The translations under genes were made by a program, and so were the position numbers. From Tetradesmus obliquus (Eukaryota; Chlorophyta; Chlorophyceae; Sphaeropleales; Scenedesmaceae), in assembly GCA_030272155.1 (NCBI GenBank), contig CP126193.1, positions 2,852,001 through 2,916,000 of the forward strand: a DNA stretch of 64,000 nucleotides, given 5' to 3'. Below are positions 55,908 through 64,000 of this stretch, one piece after another (positions within the stretch are counted from its first letter, which is position 1; each line of letters begins with the position of its first letter). Under the pieces are notes generated by a model, which made no database searches, was not told the DNA's origin, and saw only the letters and a program-made list of their open reading frames with translations.

Positions 55908-58900
55908 ATGGGTGTGTGAGGTGTACTCATGGTGTGCGTTGTGGTAGGGGCAGCGCTGGCGCCTTTTGGCTGCCAATGCCTGGCCAGCGCGTGTTGCATT
56001 GCCGGTTGATTGTTTGTGACAGGCGCGAGTGAAGCGAACGCGGATATGTGCCACAGCTGATGAGTTTGGTGTGGGGGTCTGCGGTGTGTCTGACAAGGAG
56101 GCGTGTGCAGAAGTTAACAGAGGGATTACATGTGGATGCATGGGTGGTGTGTTGCTTGTGAGCGGCAACAGCCTATGCATGCTGCCAGCTGTTTCTGCGC
56201 GTAGGCCGGCGGCCATGGTGCATGCAAGCAAGCAGGGCCAAGCAGCCGACACCTGCCGTCCACATTCTTTTGTGCAGCGCGCGTGTGCCCTGATGCAAAG
56301 CGCCTTCTGCTTGCGTTTGTCCACACCGCTAGCATGGCGCGGCACCCTATCGAGTGCTGCGTGTGTTGGCTAGGCAAGAGTGAGAGATACGGCTGTGCCA
56401 CTTGTGGTCCAGCCGACGATTGTATCAGCAGCACTTGGGTTGCCATGTGCTGTGCGTGGGGCCTGGCACAGGTGGCTGTGGTATGGTTCCGCACATTGTT
56501 CCTTTGTTATGGTGCAGAGTGATGTGCTATTGCTACTGTTATCACAGTCGCAAGCCGATTGCAAAATAGCGCACCACTGTAGGGTGTCAGGTTGTGTGGG
56601 GGGCTGTGCTCTCATTTGTAGCTGTGTCGGTGTGTGGTTGGGTTTCCTTTGCGAGCCTGTTGGTGGGATCATCAGAACGGATGCAAGAGTTGCTGCTTCT
56701 GGCCGTACACCAACCGACGTTGCAAGTGGTGCTCGCCCGCAACCTGCTTGATCTACGCTGCTTTCGAGCGTAGCATGCGTGTGTTGTGTTGCACTGTTCC
56801 ATTGCCCACTGCTCGCTGCAGCAAGCCCGTGCCCCGGCACCTGCTGGATGCACCAGGTTACAGCTTGGAGCGGTTTGTTTCATTTTTTGTCATGGCAGCT
56901 GTCATGTGGTGGTGCTGCTTGTGTCGCATGCAGTGCTGTATTCCGTGGTGCTGCATGTGTCGCATGCAGTGCTGTGTTCTGTGGTGCTGCATGTGTCGCA
57001 TGCAGTGCTGTATTCTGTGGTGCTGCATGTGTTGCATGCAGTGCTGTATTTTGTGGTGCTGCATGTGTCGCATGCAGTGCTCAGTGCTAGCATGCGATAG
57101 TGGAGCTGTCCGTGTTGCCTGCACTGGCACGGATGCTCAAGCACGAGGGGGTTGCCTTGCATCAAAAACTCCGGACCTTGGATCTGGGCGATCTGGGCTA
57201 CGTAAAACTTGCTTGTATTGTACCTTTGTTCTCAGCGCGACGCTTGCTGCCTTTGGCAGCTGCTGCTGGCACGTGGGGGGCCTGCGCGGCTCAGTAATTA
57301 CCAATTTGGTTCTGGCCACCTGCCTGTGCCCGCTGTAAAGGCGTGATCAGTGCAGCGACAGTGCATGTGATGCTCACAACAGCAGCGCCAGCGTGCAGCA
57401 AAGTTTGCAGGCTATGTGTTGTGGGTGCTGCGTGTGCATCAGCTGACGTCAAACTTGCTCTTGGGCTGCACTTGCGCCAAATCTGCTCACACCTGCAGCT
57501 GAGGGGCCGGCTACAATGCTCCGAGCATGTGACAGAGCATCTGTGGCATGCTCAGTCGGCTGAAACATGACATTGTGGGAACATGGAGGCTGCAGCACTT
57601 GGCCAGCACGCCGCGACTGCTGTGGTGTTGTTGGGGTGGCGGTTGCTGTGCCTGTTGTTTGCCAGATAGCAGATCTGTACAAGCGGAATTGGCGCATGTG
57701 CAGCAGCCTTGCTCATTGCTAGCCTTGACATACTTGCATTCTGAGGTCTGCTACCTTCGTTGCGCATTGTGGCAGTGCTGTCTTCAGCCGTTGCTGTCTA
57801 TCTGCTGCCTGCAAGTCGCAAGCAGTGCAGGAAGGGCAACTTTTGGGGATGGTAATTGCCTTGGCCAGCTATGCACTGGCCAGCTGTACCCCAGATGCGT
57901 TGCACGTCTGACGCGCTGTGCGGGCACCGGCACGGGGTGCAGCAGCCAGCAGGACAGGTTTGTCACCTGGCATCTGTTTTTTCTTGGCTTCATCCGGTCA
58001 ACGCATGCATGCAGGGTTTAGAAGTTTGTATATTGCAGTGGCAGCGGTTGTGTAGTGTGCTTCTGCTCCTCCTGCGGTGGTTACATTCTTGCGCACATCT
58101 GGTCAAAGCATACTCGGGGCGTCAGCCCGATGAAACGCAAGCACAGCACTGCCGTGCTGCAGCTGTGACTGCAGGGCAGGCAGCCGTGCAGCCTGGTGCT
58201 GACTGGCCGCGTGCCAACCCCTTCTTGTTGCTGTATATCGCAGGGTGAGCTGGGCTGGTGCCTTGAGCTGAAGTTTCAGGTCAAGCAACAGCAAAGGCCC
58301 AAGTGCGCGGGGTTGCGTGCACAGCTTGGCGTTGCTCTGCTGTGAATGTTGCGTTCCATGCCAGCTGATCCATCTGCAGTGAGACCCGGTGGTTGTGTCT
58401 CCTGCAGTGTCGGTGGTCTTGCTGTGCAAGCCTGATTGGGTCCTTGTTGGGTACGGGTGTGTGCTGCCAGGCAACGTGCAGAATGAAACCCGTGCAGTGC
58501 AGACAGCTGCATGTAGCTGACAGCTCGGCAGTGGTTCGTTGGAGGTGGGTGTGGACTCCTGTGGTTGCCCAAGTCTCTAAAATGTGTGGAGCTGTCAGCA
58601 GTTTTGTTGCACGTGCAGGGGCTGAACCCGTTGCCTGCAAAACAGTGGTTTGGTGCTTTGCTATGGTTAGAGGTTGACGGTGCGACAGCCTTGGATGCTG
58701 TGCAAGTGCCTTGCATCATATGATCGTTACATGATAGGGGATGCGGCAGTGAAGGCCTACATGCTGCCTTCTTTTGCGTAGTTGTACATATTATCCAGCC
58801 ACATGTCACATGCATCGTACCATCGCTGCAGGCATATGTGGGTGCGGCCCCCTGCCATGCCAGGACTAGGGCGTACTTTGGTTGCTGTCGTGACGGGCTG

Positions 58901-59686
58901 CCCCACTCGTTGGTACGTTCATGGCTGCCCCGTTCTCTTGCGCTGCCACGTTCTGCTGCCGGTTTCTCATCAAGGACTTCCACATGGTGCTTGCAGGAGC
59001 CGTAACGGCTGGGGCTGTGGGGCACGCAGCAGTTGTTGGTGGTTTGGCAGCAGTCGCTCACTGACAGGAGCACCGACCCTATGCGCAAGGCTTGCAGGCG
59101 CTGCGCACGAACCGCCTGCCGCATCATCTGCATGCTGTGGTACCTCCAGAGGGAGGAGAGGACCTTCGCCATTGACGTTGTTGGTTGAAGTTTGTGCTGT
59201 GTGATGTCACATGCTGTGGGATGTAACAGTTGTACTTCTGACAGGCTCACCCAGCTGCTTGCCAGGGATGGCTGTGCCCCGCCAAAGCTAGAGCAGAACA
59301 TGCTGATGCACATAGTACGCATGCCTCACAAGACGCATGCTTGCACTCAATTGGCACGCAGTACAGACTGGTGCTTCCCTGATGTATCTACAGATGACAC
59401 ATCTGCAGCTAAGTTGCTGCACGGAGTTCGTGCCAACAGCTTGTTGATGGAAACGTGCGTTTTGTTACAATCTTGCAGCGTGGCCCACAAAGAGCAGCTG
59501 TAGATCGGTGGGGATCGTGTGAAATGTGTCAATTGTCACTAGCCTGTTGAACGCGATTGCCACCTCTTGTCTCGACGCAGACCACACACCCGCACACGCT
59601 GCACATTTGCCTGTTAGCTGGAACGTTTGCCGACTAGCCAGGACTAGGACAGGGTAGGCAATTGCCCTGGTGAGACAGGAGTCAAA
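55908..59686. other. Gene-free region upstream of the desaturase
   Basis: About 3.8 kb. The first part is presumably the 3' UTR of the preceding gene and the last part the desaturase promoter. No exon with a conserved motif was found on either strand. A 36-bp minisatellite at 56909-57088 is the main structure. A 348-codon minus-strand frame (58276-59322) shows no protein-like domain. Confidence 0.5.
56909..57088. repeat. 36-bp minisatellite, five units
   Basis: Five head-to-tail units of 36 bp (GTGGTGCTGCATGTGTCGCA followed by TGCAGTGCTGTATTCT), with few substitutions. The last unit diverges at its end. Confidence 0.93.
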
Positions 59687-62600
59687 ATGATTGCCCAGCA
59701 GCTTTCCCAGAAGCAGATTGTGCGCCCTCGCGCCCTGGTGCATGGAGTGGTGAGTTATAAACCGAATGATTGCAGCAATGATGCAGCACAGTGGCCGGCG
59801 GCACCATGTGTTGGTGATGGTAGCGCGCTTCGTGCACGCCAACCTATCGCCACGCCTGTGTCGATTTTATATGAATTTACTTACCAGAAAAGGCTTTTTC
59901 AAACCCTTCTGCTTGTCTCAGCTGCTCCTTGGATGTTCCTGTGGCACTGACCTGGTCACTGCCACCAATACTGGCCGATCACTTGCTGCACCCTGAGCCT
60001 TACCTTTGCTGCATATTGATGTCCTTTGCACCTTAAAAGACTATGAATATGACAATGACTGCGCTGCATCTCTATCCTGCAGGCACCCCTGCCTGGCAGG
60101 TCATGCCTGCGTGCCCCCCGCCGCTTTTCACCATCTGTTGCTGCCCCAGAGCGGGAGGTGGCAGTTGCAGAGCAGCCTGCAGTAGAGGCACCCAGTGCCC
60201 CTGTTCCTGCAGGAGGAGACCCTTGGGAGGATGCAAAGTGGACAAAGTACAAGGTGTGGTGGTGATGTATGTGCAGCAACGCACCACACAGCAGAAGCAG
60301 CTGTGCTGGCATTGGTTGCCGTGACCACCAGCAGTGGCATTTGCACCGCAAGACACTGGAGTACCTAGCAGAGCACAGCATATGCCCACGTGCACAGCAG
60401 CGAGCAGCCTGTATTCTGCTGCAACCTGCTCAGTGCATTTCCTTGCAAGAGCCCAGGCCCAGCCAACCTTGCCCGCTGCCCACGCACCCGTGCGCTGCTC
60501 CTGCCGCTTACTGCTTGCCGTATCATCCTGGTCAATCTTGGTCAAACCTTGCTGCCTCGGACACATCCACACAACATTGGCAACGGCCATGCAGTGGACG
60601 GTGTACCGCGGCGTGGCATATGACCTCACCAGCTTCATCGACAGGCATCCTGCAGGGAACTGGCTCATCCAGCTGGCTATTGGGCGCGATTGCACAGCTC
60701 TGTTTGAGAGCTACCACCTGCGGCCAGAGGTTGCTGTGGGACACCTGAAGCGCCTGCCAGTGCTGGCGGACTTCCCTGTGGATGCAGTGCCAAGGTGGGC
60801 GCAGCACAGCAGCTGCAGTAGGCGTACGGAGTGTACGCACGGAGCATTTGAATGCTGGCACAGTTGTGCCGGATGTCGCGTGATTGCCTCTTGACACAAA
60901 GCCTTGCAGCACTGTGCTTGCAGGAAGCATGACTTGCACCTGCAAAGCATACGGCAGCACATACGTTCACTGCAGCATCTGTCAGATGCATAACCGTGGT
61001 GATGCAGGCAGCTGAGGCACATGAACGCCTGCACACGCAATGTTGCCGCACGCGCTGCTGCTGCACACCCGCAGGGCACCATACCCCAACGACAGCGACC
61101 TCTACAACACCATCAGGCAGCGTGTGAGGGCAGAGATCTTCAAGGGCACTGAGATCAAGGGCGCGCACCGCAGCGGCAGCGAGCTCGCAGCAGCAGCCAT
61201 CCTGGGCTATGCAGTGGCAGCCTATGGCCTGTACTGCTGGGACGCCAACCTGCTGACTGGCACGCTGCTAGGCCTGGCGGGCGCGTGGATCGGCCTGACA
61301 GTGCAGCACTGCGGCAACCACGGCGCGATGTCCACCAACACGTGGGTGAACAAGGCGATGGGGCTGTGTGATGATCTCATCGGCGGCTCCAGCCTCATGT
61401 GGCGCTACCATCACCAGGTGAGGCGCTAGCCAGCCAGCATATGGGTGTAGCGATAGGTGGCAGACGTCAGAGTGGTGAACAGCTGCAATTGCAGTATGGT
61501 GTGTCTTTCGTGTTGTATATGGGCAGGGAAGCACTTTCAAGGCAAACACGCATCTTCCAGCTGTGTCTTAGCGTTGTCCTGCAAGTTGCCCCAACGGTTG
61601 TACTGCTCAGCCAGAATCGGTCTTACATACACTCAAGCGGGTTCTACCCTGCACAACTGTTCTGCTGACATGCCGTATTGTACAGTGAGACCGTATCCCA
61701 TCGCCACGCATGTCGAACTGCCCTGCAGGTGTCCCACCACATCCACTGCAACGATGAGGCCTTTGATGAGGACGTGTTCTCAGCCTTCCCGCTGCTGCGC
61801 TTTGACGCGCGGCTGCCGCGCAAGTGGTACCACAAGTACCAGCACATCTACATGTGGATGGCCTTCCCCTTCCTGCAGCTGGCCTTCCAGGTGGGGCGAG
61901 GGCAAGAAGTAGACTGTATTCTGGCAGCAGCACCAGCAGTGGCTGCAGCAGTATACGCTTGCAGCTTGACGTGCATGGCGTGGCAGCAAACAGGAGCACC
62001 ACCAAACGCTGTACCCGCTGTCGAGCACGGCGACCCCACACGCAGCGGATCCAAGAGGTTTGTATCAGTTGCACCCTGCACCTTTGCTAATGTGTGGCGC
62101 GCAAACATGCAGCCGCCCGTAGTTTCTTTCGCTGACTTCATATCACCGGGGGTGTCTTTCATTGCTGTTCCTGCCATACCTGTGCAGTACGGCGACATCA
62201 ACGCGCTGCTCACCAACAGGACAGCAGGAGCCACGCTGTACGGCGCAGACCAGCAGGAGAAGAACACCGTGCTGCTAGGCAAGGTGGCACACTACACGCT
62301 GCTGGCTGGCATCCCGCTGCTGCTGCATGGCCCCCAGGCTGCACTGATCGGCGCTGCCGCGTACACGCTGACGCAGTCCATCGTGCTGTCGGCAACGTTT
62401 GCTGTGAGCCACAACGTGCCTGAGAGCAAGCCGCTGCAGGAGGGCCCCACACAGGTGCGTGTTTGTCAATTTGCAGTGTCGGTGATGCGTGTCCAGATTC
62501 ACCGAGGCATTGCGTATGCTGCCTGCTTCTGGGCGGTTGGTGGTATCTATGTAGCTGACACACATGGGCTTGCTAACTGCCGCTGCCCCGCAGGCTACCC

Positions 62601-63176
62601 TTGACGAAGAGATTGATGAGCGCGACTGGGGCGTGCAGCAGGTGCTCACCAGCGCCAACTGGGGCGGCGTGATCGGCAACTTCTTCACCGGAGGCCTCAA
62701 CCTGCAGGTGCGCACCACATGATTCCTTCAAAGGCATGGCTGATTTATTGTTGTGTTTGCTCACAACACGCAGCTGCAGCAACAGCTGGCATCGTGTAGC
62801 ACCATTGCTGGGAATTTGCAGATTATCATTCAGCGTCAGCTAGTCACTGTTGTTTGCCTGCCACCGCCTGCATCCAATGCATCGCCTGCCTTTCTGCCGC
62901 TATCTGCAATAATTTTACATTCGCTCACAGCGCGTCCTCCCACCTGCGCTGCTGCTGCAGATCGAGCACCACCTGTTCCCCGCCATCTCCTTCATGCACT
63001 ACCCCGCCATCTCCAAGATCGTTGCGGACGAGTGCGCCAAGCGCGGCATCCAGTATGCGCACTACCCCACGCTGCCCGAGATCCTGTCACGTTTCTCCAA
63101 GTTCATGCAGCAGGTGGGAGAGGCAGACCAGACGCCCGCACGCGGCGTGGCTGCGCAGCAGCTGGCACGGCTGTGA
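59687..63176 (+). CDS. Front-end fatty acid desaturase with N-terminal cytochrome b5 domain, probably plastidial
   Basis: Membrane di-iron desaturase that inserts a double bond between the carboxyl end and an existing double bond. Eight exons: 59687-59749, 60083-60253, 60595-60794, 61075-61417, 61729-61890, 62188-62454, 62594-62707 and 62961-63176. Phases agree; 511 aa. Residues 1-60 (RPRALVHGVAPLPGRSCLRA, then PRRFSP) look like a chloroplast transit peptide. The cytochrome b5 domain has HPAGNWL (variant of HPGG) and a second haem His in ESYHLRPEV. Histidine boxes are HCGNH, HHQVSHH and the front-end signature QIEHH (Gln from exon 7, IEHH from exon 8). Hydrophobic segments lie around ILGYAVAAYGLYCW and LGLAGAWIGLTV. 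Similarity to the Chlamydomonas plastid delta-4 desaturase (ESYHLRPEVAV block) suggests a delta-4 enzyme making 16:4; delta-5, delta-6 or sphingoid substrates are alternatives. Confidence 0.92.
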
Positions 63177-64000
63177 GGCCTCGGGCGTGTTGTAGCAGCA
63201 GCTGCATTGTTTCTGGAGTGGAGTGGAAGCACTGCGACGAGGACCAGCAGGGCTGGTGTGGTGTACAGCCTGTGGCTTGCGGGTTGTTCCTTTTTGGCTT
63301 GAGCTTGCGGATTGCAGGGCAGGAGGAATGCAGCAGGTGGCAGCCAGTTTTGGCAGGTGGCTTGCCTTAAGCGTTTGGGGTGCAGGTGGGACGCAGTGTC
63401 CATGTGCGCAGCTTTACACCTGGTGTAGCTTGGTCTGCTAGCTTTGGCGGGTGGTATTGCTGGCAGTGATGGTGGCAGAAGTCATCCACGCGCTGGCAGC
63501 TGCAGGACCCGCCTCGCAGATGCATGGTGAACTTGTCTGTGCTTGACTGAAGAGTGCTTGTGGAGTGCCACCCCCTGTGCGCAGAGCGAAGAGGGCACAA
63601 TGGTGGGACGGCTTTCTGACAGTCGGTCAGCAGATGCAGCAGCGGTTTGGTCATTAGGGAGTCAGGCAAAGTGCCGAGAGTACCAGCGAGCACTGCTGTA
63701 CGGTAGTGTCGCGTTGCGCTGCATTGCTTGTGCTGTTATGTGTGTTGCAGTGAGCGGGAGTGCTAAATGGCATGGCTGTGTAGAGCCACCTGGTACTGGC
63801 TGAAGAATCCTGCTAGCGCATCCGAGACAGCAGACCCAGCTGCATCAAGCACACAGCAGCTGTCAAGACGTGCCTGATGTGTGACTCGCTACAGCGCGTG
63901 TGTTTTGCTTTTTGGCCCTGTCGGTCGTGCCGATCAGCCTTCACGCATTCCTTGAGTGCAGCATGCTACGCGGAGAGCGCAGGTGTCTGCATGCAATCAA
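63177..64000. other. Desaturase 3' flank to window end
   Basis: About 820 bases. Probably the desaturase 3' UTR followed by intergenic sequence. No further exon, RNA gene or repeat was recognised. Confidence 0.5.

Noticed and set aside
58276-59322. 348-codon open frame on the minus strand
   Set aside because: No motif, no conserved-looking block, Cys/His/Ser composition like shadow frames. Long chance frames are common in this GC- and CAG-rich sequence.

Overview
This is nuclear DNA from a green alga, most likely a chlorophycean of the Sphaeropleales/Scenedesmaceae type. Genes are broken into many short exons. Nearly all introns are GT-AG, usually with a TGCAG|G acceptor. Exons are rich in CAG/GCA runs that encode Gln, Ala and Ser, and introns carry CTG runs. 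The proteins (plastid AdhE, eIF2-alpha kinase GCN2, long-form tRNase Z, a front-end desaturase with a plastid-like leader) fit a photosynthetic eukaryote. The species assignment is inference. Gene models were built by hand from homology, splice-site consensus and reading-frame phase.

Layout. 1-2112 (-): 5' part of bifunctional aldehyde/alcohol dehydrogenase AdhE, running off the left edge. 2510-4867 (-): dienelactone-hydrolase-family protein. 5685-11161 and 11780-17038 (+): tandem pair of long-form tRNase Z genes with the same 11-exon structure; the second has an in-frame stop and eroded motifs. 17331-31115 (+): a 13.8-kb GCN2 gene (RWD, kinase, HisRS-like). 31116-35586: gene-poor stretch with microsatellites, hairpins and a LINE fragment. 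35587-39317 (-): unrecognised protein with an N-terminal coiled coil. 40277-43915 (+): UDP-glycosyltransferase-like gene with a probable frameshift. 45130-47471 (-): GH125 alpha-mannosidase-like type II membrane protein. 48227-52049 (-) and 52385-55907 (+): divergent pair of unrecognised multipass membrane proteins, the first with a GAF-like domain. 55908-59686: no gene seen. 59687-63176 (+): cytochrome-b5 front-end fatty acid desaturase. 63177-64000: no gene seen.

There is no operon logic, as expected for a nuclear genome. The genes cover fermentation, tRNA 3' processing, amino-acid-starvation signalling, glycan/glycoside metabolism and lipid desaturation.

The most unusual feature is in GCN2. 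At many of its exon borders, a short piece of exon with its splice site has been copied one to four times into the neighbouring intron, usually about 100-130 bp apart, leaving rows of plausible decoy splice sites. Two related patterns recur across the window: CTG runs sit just upstream of real acceptors, and intronic minisatellites contain splice-like motifs.
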